Source of the DNA: Paragyromitra xinjiangensis
Taxonomy: Eukaryota; Ascomycota; Pezizomycetes; Pezizales; Discinaceae
Length of the DNA: 64,000 nucleotides
NCBI GenBank assembly: GCA_038503065.1
Contig: JBCAMK010000011.1
Span: forward strand, 434,001 to 498,000
Reading direction: 5' to 3'
The number at the start of each line of letters is the position of its first letter. Within the stretch, counting starts at the first letter, position 1. The position numbers and the translations under genes were made by a program. Positions 1-11,870 of this stretch are shown piece by piece. Under the pieces are notes generated by a model. That model had not been told where the DNA came from and did no database searches. It saw only the letters and a program-made list of their open reading frames with translations.

Positions 1-110
1 GTCTTTTGATCTCCCTTAGCCATAAGCCCCCCACCCCCTTTTTCTACTTTCCTTGTGTCTTGTACTTACGGTCTTTTGATCTCCCTTAGCCATAAGCCCC
101 ACCCCCTTTG
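1..110. repeat. Two-copy tandem repeat, 70-bp period
   Basis: A stretch of about 40 bp starting GTCTTTTGATCTCCCTTAGC at position 1 recurs almost unchanged at position 71, differing mainly in the length of a C run. Only two copies are visible. The array may continue to the left of the window. Confidence 0.8.
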
Positions 111-1605
111 TACAGATATTCCTGTCCTTTAGTTTTTCGTCTATCAAAAGTTGCAAAACCGCTGGTTTGATTTCTGGTTTCCCCACGGCTACTTCTCAAT
201 ACTTGTATCTTCACTTACTACGCCTACGTGGTAATTAAAATATCTGTTACACCAGCCAAAATAGAATGACAGATACCTCGTAGAAATAGCCTGTACAAGG
301 TCAGGCCTAAGCATCACTATTGTTCGTACCAAATTTAGACCCAACCCGAGTTAATGTCACACCACAACGCATATCTTAAAGAGGTTATTTCCTATGATGC
401 TTCTCGTTTTCATGTTGGCGTTGGTGCCTAAAATCCTTCATTCCCGTAAAATTGAGAATATATTATGGTCCTAAGACTATTTTAACCCTTCGCAGGACCG
501 AATCCATTAGTCCGTAGTCATCCACCACTAACACAAGCCTGAACTCTGAATGCGGGGAGTACGAAGCTAAAACTGGGCCAGAGCGCCAACCATCACTCAG
601 GCATCACTTAGACATCACTTGGGAATTAAGATATCTTTGATTAGCGAAGACACTATAAAGGATAATCTCAATAGTCTTTAGGCTGTTGTCTGATTGAACT
701 CCTATGCTTCCAAAAATTAGCCTAACAATCTAATTACGCTAGGTCATTTCCAGTCACAGGGACTTTGGGCTTGGTAGACGTACTACAGCTCTAGAGGCGA
801 TACCCTAACTATGTATTTTTAAGCTCCTTAATAGCATCCCACAGAGGCTCTCCGCCAATAATTGATGCACGATCCTAGAGAATCACGTTTTAATTGGTGT
901 TACTACTTCATAAGTGTACGGCTCCTGCCTTCAAATCTACCTCCACAAGGCAAATTTATAGAGTTCAACGCTACGCAGTTCTTGAATCACGCATGGATAG
1001 ATACATATCCGGTTGTTAGTTCCAAATAATAGCATACAACCATATATCCGCAAAAACAACACTTGGTAGATGGTGGACTTCCCAAAAACTCCGCATGATC
1101 CCAAACGAAATTCTTCGTTTAACTTTAGGCCCCTATCTTGGAAACATATGCAATCTACAAAACACTTCCCAGGCTCTGGCAGCTTACCAGTGCAGGAAAA
1201 ATGTCTTTGCGCCAGCACCCAGCTTTGCATATTGCCCAGTCAGCGTTACATGTAACTTTTGCATTACATATTTTCTGATTTGCGTTGGTAACTTCTGCGC
1301 TACCGCACTATATATTGCCCCAGATCCCCCCACTATTACTTCTCACCTCTCGTCAGCAAAATCCCTAGCAGCCTGACAACTGCAATTTTGATCCATCACA
1401 ACCTTCAAGATTTTGAGAGAAAACTCTAGTATTCTGTGGTTCGGCTCTAACACGTTGTGGTTGATAAAGGAATCATATCTTGTACGAAGAGAGATATCCC
1501 ATTCTATATTATCCCCTCAAACCGTATACTTCACATCCCTAGCAACACCTCGGCCACCTCAAGCAACATTAACACGAGTGAGGCTCTATTACTTTTGCTA
1601 AAGTG
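111..1605. other. Spacer without a convincing gene
   Basis: The frames here are short and interrupted. The only faintly protein-like piece is on the + strand near 1095-1200, where MIPNEILRLTLGPYLG resembles the start of an F-box, but it has no gene context around it. Confidence 0.5.
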
Positions 1606-4600
1606 ATGGGCTTCATTGACATTACCAACCCGAGGGTGCTCGCATCCTACTTGGTGAGGTTAGAGGATGAAACAAATCACCAGATAACTACAAGCGGTGC
1701 ATCGCATAACGCGAGAGATGGCAAGGTGATGCTCATGGAGCCGTATGATGATGGCGGCGAAAATTATGCATATAGAGGTGATGAATATGACGGCGATGAT
1801 GAAGATGATTATGATGATTGTAATGAGGATAATGGCAATGAGGGTAATGACAATGAGGATAATGGTAATGAGGATGCCGGTGATGAGAATGACGACGAAA
1901 GCATCAAATATCAGGTAGGTCCACATTCAGGAAATCCCATTGCTGATTAGTATGCTAATATTTTATAATTAAACTTGCCTTTAGTCTACTTCCAGAGACT
2001 CTACGTTGGCGTCCTTCGAGTCAATCGACGCCGAACCCGATCTCACCAGGGAGATGGGATCGGCTCCGCTCAATAGAGGCGACTACGAGAGCCAGACGGG
2101 CAATCTCCCGGAGAGTTGTACTAAGGTACGTATATCACATGAGAGAAGTCACTTACAATTGAACTAAATGATTCTAACACCGACCCTAGTTGACGAATTC
2201 CCCAAAGAACCAAGCGAACAAGAATGAAGAGTCCAACTCTTATATCTCTTCTTCTAGTTCCTCGAACCTTATCGAGCTTTCTGACAAAGACGAGTTCGCC
2301 GGGATGTCCGAAGCATCACGTAGATCCAATGAAGCCTTCAATGCTCGTCTTGCTGAGCGGATCGCAAACGGAGAGTTTATTCTCAAGAGAGGTCGGCTTT
2401 ACGGGCCTAGAGTCAGGAGTTCTTCGTCTTCCTCGAGTCAGGGGAGTAGTGAAAAAGGGAAGGTGGAATGCCTCGATAGTTCTGGGACAGAAGACGTTGA
2501 TCACAGCGAACATGCCGACGGGAGAGACAGGGTCGAAAGCAGGGAAGATGTCTCTAGATACAAGTCACTAGGGTCCCAGGGTCTTCTCCAGCACTTAGAA
2601 AGATACGATTTAAGGTCTATCGTTTCTCAAATAATCCCTGAGATCAAAGATGATCGTGAAGATGAAGGCAACATCACTCCATCTGTTCAGCCAATGTTCT
2701 GTAGGTCTACTACACCCGACGAATCACGCTCTATTATCACGGATAGAGGACACAGCTCAGAAAGCGCCGAAGTGGGCCAGATCTCGAGGCCCGAGCATTC
2801 AGAAACGATACCTGATGGCTCTCACGTCCCTAATATTTGCATTACAAAAATTACCCCTATCAACTACGATATCGGTGGCGGCCAAGAAACCCCCAAACAC
2901 GGAAAGAAGGCTATCAAAAAGCATGACCATTCGAAGTTAAAAGCTCAGGCAAGTGAGGGATCTGAAAACTCTGCCGCGAAAGCCAACCCACCACCCGTTG
3001 AGCTCATTTCATCAGCACAAAAGACCGAACGTCGGTTCCAAGAGCCGGCTCCCGCCCTAGCCGCAGAGGCCAGAAAGGAGCAGAGGAAGAAGTTATACCA
3101 AAGATTTCTGGGCTTGGTGCCTAAAAACCCAAGGGTACAAACTTCCTGTCCTGACGTGGTGGGTCGCCCCAGTATCGAGATATCCGAAACGGCAGAAAAT
3201 TCTGGATCGGTCAGCGGACGCACCGAGCAGACTCGCGTCAGGGAGATCTGCATTGAGAACCTCCCTAGTGGAATCCCGCTCAAATTTATTCTCTCAAAGG
3301 TGAGGGGTGGTCGTTTGGATCGTGTTCGCTACCAAAAAGATCTCCGTACGATCAAGATTATATTCCTCGAACATTTAGCTGCGCGTCGTTTTTATGACCA
3401 TCTTCAGACATATCCCTTGTCGTACCCCAGCTCCGGTCATGCTGGCGCTCTGCCATACCAGGTGAACGTTCTTCCATATGTGGGGGAATCAAACCCTCAA
3501 CTAAAAGCCCCAGGGGAAAACAAGGAAATCCTTAAGCGCGGTGATACTCGATGTCTCTTCATTGGATTTCTCCCAAGCGGTACCACTAGCACGAAAATCA
3601 AGAATGATATCATGCACAGACTGGAAAATCGGAGTGAAGGTACTCGTCCTGTCGAAGCCAGCGACGAGCTGATAGAGTCAATTGAGGTAGTGCACGAACA
3701 CCAAGAACTCAAGAGAACTCGTGTTATTTCTAGGAGAGAAGGAGCGAAGACTGGGATGTGCGTTATTGTCAGGTTCGCATCCATCAGTCTTGCTTTTGGG
3801 GCAATCCGTGGTTTTAAATCACATCCTGATTACCCCAATGTTGAGCTGTCATTCGTCGAGGACGAGTGTTCGGGTCCACTGCCAATGCCGATTATCATTG
3901 CGCCTAGATATAATCAGGGTTCCAAAGGCAAAAGGTAAGTTTTCATAGCCATCAATTTTATTACTATATAAAACTAAAAAGCTTAGTTGGTCCAGATACT
4001 CTTCCAGCAATACCAGCAATGCCTCGGCGGAGAACCCCAAGCTTCACAATACCTCATCTAGTCCCTTCAAAAAGCAAACGAGTAATGAGATCTACCTAAG
4101 CAATCTCCCTCCATTCATGAACACGCAAACTCTCACCGGATGGATCCGTGGAGGGGCGGTAGATACCATCTACCTTTACGGTTCTGGATCCTCGCCCAAA
4201 GAAGCAGTTATTTTCTTCACGACTCCCGAAGGTGCCCGCCAATACTTCACCTTTATTGTCATCCGTGGCCTCTACATCTCGGGTAGAAAGGTTCAAGCAC
4301 TCACCTCCATCCCAGACCGTGTCAAAGCCACCCACGATCCTGCTCCGCACCTGAGAGGTTATCCCCCCAACGGCATTTCCCGCTTCGTTAAGATATTCGG
4401 CGTAAAAGACGAACAAGAACTCCTTCGATTCGTCACGGGGATTTCCAAGCAACAACCTATCATTACCAACTGTAAAAAGGGCGCCATAAGTGACTTGAAG
4501 GACGTCACTATCCAATTCATGGGCCTGGAAGATGCTGTTCACGCCTCGGCCGAACTCAGGCGGACTCGCTCCCTCGTTATCACCTATATCAAGGATTTCT

Positions 4601-4665
4601 GTGATAATGATGTGATAGACTTGGTAAAGATTGGCAATCAGCACGGGCGAGTCCCACGCGGCTAG
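1606..4665 (+). CDS. Divergent multi-RRM RNA-binding protein
   Basis: Four exons are inferred: 1606-1914, 1985-2125, 2190-3934 and 3987-4665, giving about 957 residues. The start is the ATG at 1606. Residues 45-100 form an Asp/Glu/Asn-rich acidic stretch, and the middle is Ser-rich and low in complexity. The C-terminal half has three or four degenerate RRM-like folds, each opening with an RNP2-like strand: EICIENLPSG near residue 500, RCLFIGFLPSG near 601, NEIYLSNLPP near 764 and RFVKIFG near 862. RNP1-like strands such as GMCVIVRFAS follow. The general plan resembles fungal multi-RRM regulators, but I cannot name an orthologue. The binding residues of classic RRMs are poorly kept, so RNA binding is inferred. 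The last intron has four possible acceptors, all in the same phase. Confidence 0.75.
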
Positions 4666-4669
4666 AAGT

Positions 4670-4722
4670 AGCGAGGTGGAGAAGCGAAGTGGAGAAGCGA
4701 GTTGGAGAAGCGAGTTGGAGAA
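4670..4722 (+). repeat. Short minisatellite in the 3' UTR
   Basis: About four copies of a 13-bp unit (GTTGGAGAAGCGA and variants) start a few bases after the stop codon of the RRM gene. Confidence 0.8.
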
Positions 4723-4745
4723 GCGCGGTTGGTAGCCAACCGCGC
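4723..4745 (+). other. Perfect 10-bp GC-rich hairpin
   Basis: GCGCGGTTGG, loop TAG, then CCAACCGCGC: a perfect 10-bp stem with a 3-nt loop, directly joined to the end of the minisatellite. It lies where the 3' UTR of the RRM gene should be. It could fold in the mRNA or be the scar of an inverted duplication. Confidence 0.75.
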
Positions 4746-5563
4746 TAGTTTCGGGGGTGTTTTATTTCTTTTTCAAAATCATGTTTCGTAAAAATAAATT
4801 AACATTGGTTAAACTTATTCCCCTGATTCAGCTAACCGCCCAATCAATTGCTTTATACGCTACGTGACGTCGTGCAATTCGTTACGAGTGCAAGGCACAG
4901 TACGATAATCCGAAACATATTTTTCCCCTTTATCGATGCCGATACCCAGTGATCAAGGGTGATTCTCAGAGCAGGGGACTGTCAATGATTGGTCTTGCCC
5001 TAAACCAAACAAATATTGCAGTTAACCTCTCCAGGAGTCAACTTCAGCAACCCATCTAACTTAAGATGGGCTGGGGAAGGCTACCGTCGAATTCCGATTA
5101 GCTCCGATTATAGGTTCTATTGTCACGAAATATTTACGGGGAACCATCACTTGGTACGTTCGATCCCTCGTCCGATCCAGCCCAGAACCTAGATCTAACG
5201 AAAATATCACATGCGGTGTATGACCCACGTCCCATAGGTGTAATGCACCCCACTACTTCCAAGATGCCTCTCTGACTCCTACTAATTGTTAATACCAACG
5301 TCTCGGCCTACCAAACCTACCCCCCTCAGAACCTACCCCCCTCAGAACCTACCTAGGACCTCCACATCTTTGTCCATACTTCGAGTCGAGTTCAAATCTA
5401 GATACCACCCAGCTCAGCGTTGTCGAAAAAGATATGTTGTCCAAAGCTCATCGCGAGAACAACACCACCTTCATGAACACTACCATATGCACCCAAGAGG
5501 TGGATATCTTTAGCAGCTGAAGGCTTGCTTTATGCGATCACATGCATAGGCAAAACCTCCGAC
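4746..5563. other. Gene-free spacer
   Basis: No coding region is supported. It holds two copies of a 16-bp unit (ACCTACCCCCCTCAGA at 5315 and 5331) plus a partial third. Confidence 0.55.
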
Positions 5564-5778
5564 TACTGCATTTTCTCGCAAATAACAAATACAACCGGGC
5601 TGAGACTGCATGATAGAATGGTAATATCACTAGGCGAGGCAACAGGATCTTTACCGCCTGCGTCAAATCTGCTTTGGTTCTTAACTGAGCGTAATTGAGC
5701 CTTAGTGTCTACTCGGCCAATCCAACATCAAACCTCGCCCTACAGCCTTGCATTTGTTATCTGCAAGAAAATACGGTA
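5564..5778. mobile_element. MITE family A, copy 1
   Basis: A 215-bp element with imperfect terminal inverted repeats of about 35 bp. The left end reads TACTGCATTTTCTCGCAAAT and the right end, reverse-complemented, reads TACCGTATTTTCTTGCAGAT. TA dinucleotides bound both ends, as expected for Tc1/mariner/pogo-type insertion. It has no coding capacity. A related copy lies at 23235-23465, largely in the opposite orientation. Confidence 0.8.
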
Positions 5779-6162
5779 ATTGAAGCCTTCTAGAAAAAAC
5801 GTGTTCTTCCCCAGCCACGTGACTTACCGCAATGTCTGTCACAGTTTGTCACTCGGCTATGACGTAATACCGTGTTGATTTGATACACGCATCCCCCTTG
5901 GGTTGTGACAGCGTAATACAGTGTTGAATAAAGTACGGATACACATTGATTAGTTTTAGAGCTGAATACATTCGATAGTAGGAGGGATATCTCGTGCATT
6001 CGGTGATTTAGCCAATTGAGCGTCTTCCACCGGAGACATTCAAAATTATCTCGTCCGACTACCAGGCCCATGGGACAAGCAGTAAGTAACCTATCCTCGA
6101 TCCTTTAGACTTCACCCTAGGATTTAATCTGGAAAAAGTGACAATGGGCCCGTAGGAATGAT
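5779..6162. other. Gene-free spacer
   Basis: Nothing supportable. The single open frame on the minus strand (5790-6071) matches no family I recognise. Confidence 0.5.
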
Positions 6163-6331
6163 TACCGTAGTAACTCGAGGGAGGGACCTCACGCTAAGAC
6201 GTTGGAATTGCTTCTACAGGCAAAGCGTCAATTAAAAGGGCCAAAGCACAGCGAAAATTTCTCGCCGCCTTACTCATAGAGGCAATTCCAACGTCTTAGC
6301 GCAAGGTTCCCTCTCTCGAGTCAATGCGGTA
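6163..6331. mobile_element. MITE-like hairpin element B
   Basis: A 169-bp element bounded by TA, with inverted repeats of about 55 bp. The left arm (TACCGTAGTAACTCGAGGG, then CGCTAAGACGTTGGAATTGC) is matched by the right arm read in reverse complement. The 20-bp core around CGCTAAGACGTTGGAATTGC is identical in both arms. It has no coding capacity. Confidence 0.8.
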
Positions 6332-8287
6332 ACCTGTCATAAGGCTTAATATTTTTCCCTGCTCCAACCGTGAGCTACCTCATCATTACAATCACCTAAT
6401 TGCTAATAACGACACTCTTAGATGATCACTTCACCTAGTCCATGTACCACTACCTAAGGACTTGATATTTCTTTCGGTCTGTTACAATATAAGCGATCAT
6501 GTGCTCTCTGATTTGGCAGTGGTTACTACGCGCTCGGACACACGGACTCCATATTCGACCTGCCAAGTAAACGAGATAACACCTGCCAACTCAGTATACC
6601 AATCTACCTAAAAAAAAGTCTCATCAATGATCTCTCAAAACATGGCAGAATTGAGCTAATAAGTAATTCCATAAGCCGTCTGGGAAAGAAATAGTAAGTA
6701 GGATCACATGTGTGAGTGATAACCGGTGACGAGATCCACAGGCCGAAATAAACATGAGGGGCCCGAAGAGTCATGAGAGTCTAAACCCACAAAAAGTTTT
6801 AATTTATAGGTAACCTTAGGGAGTCTGTACTTGTCTAAAAAAACAGCCTACCAAGGTTTCTCGGTAAACACACGCGTATCCAAAATTAAGGTCTTGGATA
6901 TACTTGGAACTCTGAGGAGACCGGATGAGGTTAGCGTGGCATGGCCAATGATGAGTCTGATACAATCCCTAACTCCTTACACCTTTTACGGCTGTTTGTA
7001 TCCGCCATTATGATGTGCTATCAGACTCTATGACTATACCAAAGTGACTAATACGGTTGAAACACAATGAATAGACTCTGCGAGCTGAAGCGAAAATTGT
7101 GTCTAGAGGCTAGCACCGGCAATTTACCTTCAGCTAAATCATTGAAATTGGCGCTCGGTACTTGCACATTGTTGGCTCGCAACATCGGCACTCTCACGGC
7201 CCGATACCTACTTGACAAAGTACAAATTAGTATTTCCAATGTTTGTGGCGCTTCAAAATTGCCGTACTGCCCGTCCTTGAGTCAGAAAGAAACTCAGTGA
7301 AACCCCCCAAAGCCAGTAGGATTACTATTCAAGGAAACATAACCCGTTCATTAGGGCCCGCAAGTTAGTTCTGTGCCGAGAGCCTATCTAAGATCCGCGT
7401 GCTTTGACTTAAAGTTGTCCCAGCCCCCATCAGCGCACGGAGGTTTTCACCCTTTTTTTTTCTGACTACCCCCGTGAGCTCGCGTGTCCTAACACCCCCC
7501 GCTGTCTTGTATCTCCTCATTTCCACGTTAAATTTAGACAGAACTATTTTGGCTGGAAGTTTTGAATGTGATGTCATTTGTGGCTCTAGGCGCACGTCAG
7601 GGGAAGCGGCCGGGCATACGCCTCCCCCTTGCAGCCGACTGCATCCCACAACCGCGGGTTTTTCCAAGACCAGAGACATGTTTCTGCATCAAAAACTTGA
7701 GGTTTTTGATCTTTAGGGGTTGTTCTGGACTTACTTGTCATGTGGTCCTGGGTCCCGTTTTCTTTTCTTTTCTTGGATATGCTCGTGGGCTTTAGGACGT
7801 CGGTAATGGTGCTAGATTTAAACAAATCTGCTAATTAGATGCCATGTGTTTCTAAGGTAGAGCAAACATGCGGGGCCTTAGCTTCACAGTTAATGTTGAA
7901 AATGGGCTTCCCAATCGGGTATAGATAGGAGGCTCTAGTGGGGAGAACAGAAGGTTGGGGAATTTTTCCTGACGCGCTATTATAGAACGACCCCTCAATC
8001 AATCAAGTCTTCTCTTCCGACCCTACGCAAACAATTAATACGAGTTCTTCACGAGTGAGAAGTTGTGCTCCTCCTAGGGATGTGGCAAGGGACTATGACG
8101 GTCCAGCTCGCTAAGGTCTAATGTTAGGCTGAAGAGCTAAATTATATTGTACTGGATATCGAGAAAGAACCAAACTCCTGCTAAGTTTACAAGAACAACA
8201 GTGCTATGAGCACTATACCATTTCCTCCCTTTGCTAAATGTAAAACACCCCTCTTGAAGATTCCCAAGTCTCAGTGAATGTATCCGT
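6332..8287. other. Gene-free spacer
   Basis: Both strands carry only short frames without codon bias, splice logic or recognisable motifs. It is probably old non-coding or decayed repeat DNA. Confidence 0.5.
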
Positions 8288-8935
8288 TCAATCACAATCC
8301 CACTTCTTCCTCTTCATACTCTTAACCTGTACCAGATGTTGCGGTGGAGCCAACATGCCTCCATTCCCCAACCGTCCTAGCACATCTCTCATGAAAACTG
8401 GAATCTCCTCCATCAACATCCCCATCTCACTCTCGACCCCCAAATCCCCACGATAATCCTCCCACCTCAGTGCAACAGTACTAACCAGCAACTTCCTCAA
8501 CTCATCTTCCGGGATTGTAGTATTCATATATACTTCCCGTACAAGTTCCAACCTCCGATCATCACAATGTTTCTCATCCTTAACAAGCTCGTAGATTTTC
8601 GTGAGCGCCTCCTCCTGTAGCCGTGATATTCGAAAGCGGACACCAAGGGTGTAGAGTCGTCCATGAGTGAAGAGCTGCTCGCCTCGCTCCCTACACGATC
8701 GTGGTAGGGTGTAGTGTTGCCAGTACAGGAAGTTAACAAAAAGGGCGACGGTTGCTGGATCCGCGTCTAGGGCGAGGTCGGGATGGTGGTGGGTTGGAAG
8801 GAGACGTGAGAAGTAATCGGATTTGGAACAGAGGATGTCACGGTGGACTTGGAAGGGCTTCTTGTCGCGTCCGACTAGGAGGGTTACGATGGGTCCTTGG
8901 ATTGCGCTTGAGGAGGTCAGCAGAGCCCATGCGTT
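8288..8935 (-). pseudogene. BTB/POZ domain protein, 5' end broken or unresolved
   Basis: The minus-strand frame is open from 8935 to the stop at 8288 (about 215 codons) but has no in-frame ATG before the domain. It reads as a fungal BTB/POZ domain: PIVTLLVGRDKKPFQVHRDI, then LCSKSDYFSRLL, FVNFLYWQHYTLP, LYTLGVRFRISRLQEEAL and a helical C-terminal part. BTB domains mediate dimerisation and often cullin-3 recruitment. The only nearby ATG, at 8930, is in another frame (MGSADLLKR), and an in-frame TGA lies just upstream at 8936-8938. A single-base shift between about 8890 and 8930 would join that start to the domain. Otherwise an upstream exon is missing. The body looks well preserved, so this may be a working gene with a small exon I could not place, or a recent pseudogene. 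Confidence 0.7.
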
Positions 8936-11019
8936 TCAGTCACGAGAACACAGCACGAACCTCATGGTGTTTAGTTAATTTCCGTGAGCTCAATGATGGT
9001 GTTGGAAATGGGGAACAAAAAGGCTGTGAATATTCGTGTAAGAAAATGTTCTGAAAACAAGAGTGGGAAAGTGATGCAGAGATGATATCCCTGGCTGTCC
9101 TTTTATGAGAAAGCTTCAGCTTGTGAAAGCCAACAGGACGCACAGACGGCAGGCCCATTTGATATCACTTTGTGGAGTTGAGGGTCTCAGATACGCATTT
9201 TGTCCCGGTTGTGGCGTTCGTCTCGATAGGGTACCGGGGGGGACTGGAAAGAACCGTCCAGGCGGAGATTCGAATCCTGGTCGGTCCTGCCCGCTCCAGG
9301 ACATGGGTAGGCACCTTCAGGCCAATCAGATAGAATGCCCCAAATCATCTGCCCTGGCAGTTCGTTCGAAGCCCTACTGCCTTGAATTGAGACAGCGTGA
9401 CAAATTCTGTACCACCGACATTTCCGCGGAAGCTCCCGCTCCAGACGAGTTCCCGATTGGCCCGTGTGCTACAGGTTGGTGCAGGAAATGTAACTTCGTT
9501 CCCAGGGTTGTGATTAGCGATGACATTTGCTGGTAACAACGTGATGGTTCGAAACGCTACGCACGCGGATCTTTGCATTTTCATGGGGGGTTTTTTTTTT
9601 CCTGCTGGTTCACAATTCAACCCACAAATAGCACCTGTCCTGTACCTATTTAATTTTCTGGCTGCCTACGTTATCAGATGTTTTAGATTTCGAATCGTAC
9701 CGAGTCTCGGCTGGGTGGACACCGCATGTGGACGTCCGAGGCAATCCGTGCCTTGCTTTAACTTCATGTATTCTCACTCACCAGTGCGGCAGGGTCTAGC
9801 CAGCTGGGCATCTTCGCGATTGTTTTCTCGACTGTAGGGTTACACGCTACTGCAGACGTGGATCTTGCAGTCTTCTGTCGGCGCGTCGGGATTGCGAATT
9901 TAGAGTGGGTTGGTTTTTTCGGCTTACCGAATTTGCTGGAACGATCTGTATACTTGAGACAGTAACCCCCACGCTGCTAGAGGGAAGGTTCGACGTTGAG
10001 CACATGTAGTTAAAGTTTGATAACGTATTCCCTATGCACCGTCGCTAGACAAAAGGGTTTGAATTGCGAGCTGAAGCATTTATGATAGATAAGGACAGCA
10101 CATTCAGACCCTCCCCAAGAAAAAAAGGAACGGTCTTACCACACGTCATTTCATCCTTACAGCAGACTGACTAGCTTCACCAACGCTGTCTCCAGTAACA
10201 GAGAGGAATATACTCCTTAGACACCGACGTCGGCGACTAAAGAACACTACGAACATGACGTAGCTGAATGTTTGGAATAGAGCCAGAGCCGCATGTAGCT
10301 CTTCAGCTTACGGGGCTACTTTCTTTTTTATACCAGATGAACTGGTCGAATTTGTCTCTTCCATCTCAAACTACGATATCACAAAGAGTAATTCACCAAT
10401 TACATGGGTTCTATCGATATCAGATATTCTAGCTGTGGCTTTTGATAAGTGAGCCATCATAAAAAAAGCTAATCTGGACAACACAGTATTTGCAGACCTA
10501 TTGAGATGCAGTGTACGTCATTAGGAAGCACCCCTGAGGTACTTTAGCTCTCATCAGCAGGCTTTGCTTTTTTCCCTTTCTCGTGGTTTTTTTGTTTTGC
10601 TCTCTATCGTCTGATTGATTGATTGATTGATTAAGAGAGCCGGGAAACCGGGGAGCAGACGTGTAAAAGCATGTGAGAGTGGAATTGAAATGGCTAGGGT
10701 GCTTTAAAATGTATCTCTAAACCTTAATCGCTGTGGCTGAGTACCTAGTCTCGTGCTTACCCGCGGACAGTGGAGGATAGGAATAAGCCTAAACCTCATC
10801 CCTCATACAATTATATATTTACAGGGAATATTCATTCGGGAAGGAATGGTTTACGGAAAATCCATGCATAATATTTTTAATCTCTTCTTTAGGAAACCAC
10901 AAAACGCTGCGTTTCGCTCTTCGCTCGTCACTATCTACATGTATCATAAACGGATTAGAGGAGGTCCCTATCATTGTTTACTACCCAAGTCCACACTCTC
11001 CAACACCCCAATGTGAAAG
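8936..11019. other. Gene-free spacer
   Basis: Long frames at 9105-9536 and 9520-9837 lack domain similarity and look random. A tRNA T-arm-like patch near 9270 does not fold as a tRNA. Confidence 0.5.
10612..10632 (+). repeat. (TGAT)5 microsatellite
   Basis: Five uninterrupted TGAT units within a T-rich stretch. Confidence 0.9.
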
Positions 11020-11194
11020 TACAGTACCAAAAAAAAAGGGGTGGATCTACTACCGTATTTCTAGAAAATGCTGTACTAATTCTGGAGCGCTACTGCGTTT
11101 GCTGATAATCCCGTAGCACTGCGGAATTAATACAGCATTTCCTAGAATACTGTAAAAATGCTGTACTAATCGCATCCCTCTTTTTGGCACTGTA
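11020..11194. mobile_element. MITE C, TACAGTRCC-ended
   Basis: A 175-bp element bounded by TA, with long imperfect inverted repeats of about 70 bp. The left end starts TACAGTACCAAAAA and the right end, reverse-complemented, starts TACAGTGCCAAAAA. Both arms also share a TTCTAGRAAATGCTGTA segment. The CAGT start next to TA is typical of pogo/Fot1-type termini. It is non-coding. Confidence 0.82.
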
Positions 11195-11525
11195 TGATAA
11201 CTACCAAAACCAGCCATTAAGACCGACCCGTCTATAGCGCACAACCAGCCACTCTTATCACTAGGTACAACCTCCAGCTTCAAACCTTAACCACCACTTC
11301 AGTAAGTATTGCTACCCACACGGTCTCAGCAGCGAACATCGAAACGTCCAGTGAGCTAGCACAATAAAGCCCCGCCTACACTACCTTTCTAACCCCATCT
11401 CATACCCAGTGTTTACAATCTGCTTACTCCACCCTACTAAGAAAAGATCCAGACCATATCGCCACTACTTACTAACCCAGCTCTAGCTCCCACAACACCT
11501 CCACTCCAGCTCATAGACATTAAAC
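11195..11525. other. Upstream region of the bZIP gene
   Basis: Non-coding and C-rich on the + strand. It must hold the promoter and 5' UTR of the following gene. No individual element stands out. Confidence 0.4.
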
Positions 11526-11870
11526 ATGACCGATCACCTCCAACCCACCTCTCACGACCCCCCAATCCCCCCAACTCCCCAACACAACGCTCCTCCAACC
11601 CCACAACCCACCCTCGAAGACCGTAAACGCCGCAACGCCTTCGCTGCTGCCAAAATGCGAGCCAGGGTGAAGGAACATCAGTTAGGTCTGCAGAGAACTG
11701 TAGAGGAGATGAAGGGGAGGATTGTAGAGTTGGAGAGAAGGGTTATGCATCTCGAGGCGGAGAAGTCGTGGTTGGAGAGTTTGCTTGATTTTAAGGTGGG
11801 GGAGGGTGGGGAGTTTAGTGGTTTGCGGGGAGGGAGGGAGGGGGAGGGATCTGGTGGTGGGTTCTGTTAG
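11526..11870 (+). CDS. Small bZIP protein
   Basis: A single-exon frame of 114 residues starting at an ATG. A Pro-rich N terminus (residues 1-35) precedes a basic region, DRKRRNAFAAAKMRARVKEH, which fits the bZIP N-x-x-A-A-x-x-x-R signature (Asn and Arg at the DNA-contacting spacing). A leucine-zipper-like coiled coil follows, with heptad positions L-V-M-I-L-V-L-L (about residues 60-95). The tail is Gly/Arg-rich. It most resembles short fungal bZIP factors. There is no activation domain beyond the Pro-rich segment, so it may act as a dimer partner. A missing upstream exon is possible. The coding strand goes from C-rich to G-rich along its length. Confidence 0.75.
   Translation: MTDHLQPTSHDPPIPPTPQHNAPPTPQPTLEDRKRRNAFAAAKMRARVKEHQLGLQRTVEEMKGRIVELERRVMHLEAEKSWLESLLDFKVGEGGEFSGLRGGREGEGSGGGFC

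Noticed and set aside
1095..1376. F-box-like fragment (MIPNEILRLTLGPYLG)
   Set aside because: The similarity covers only about 15 residues, and the rest of the frame has no F-box protein features.
9220..9300. Possible tRNA gene (GATTCGAATCC patch)
   Set aside because: The T-loop-like sequence lacks the required G53-C61 pair, and no matching acceptor, D or anticodon arms can be drawn on either strand.
9105..9837. Two overlapping + strand frames of 143 and 105 codons
   Set aside because: Composition looks random, there is no domain, and they overlap the rejected tRNA-like patch.
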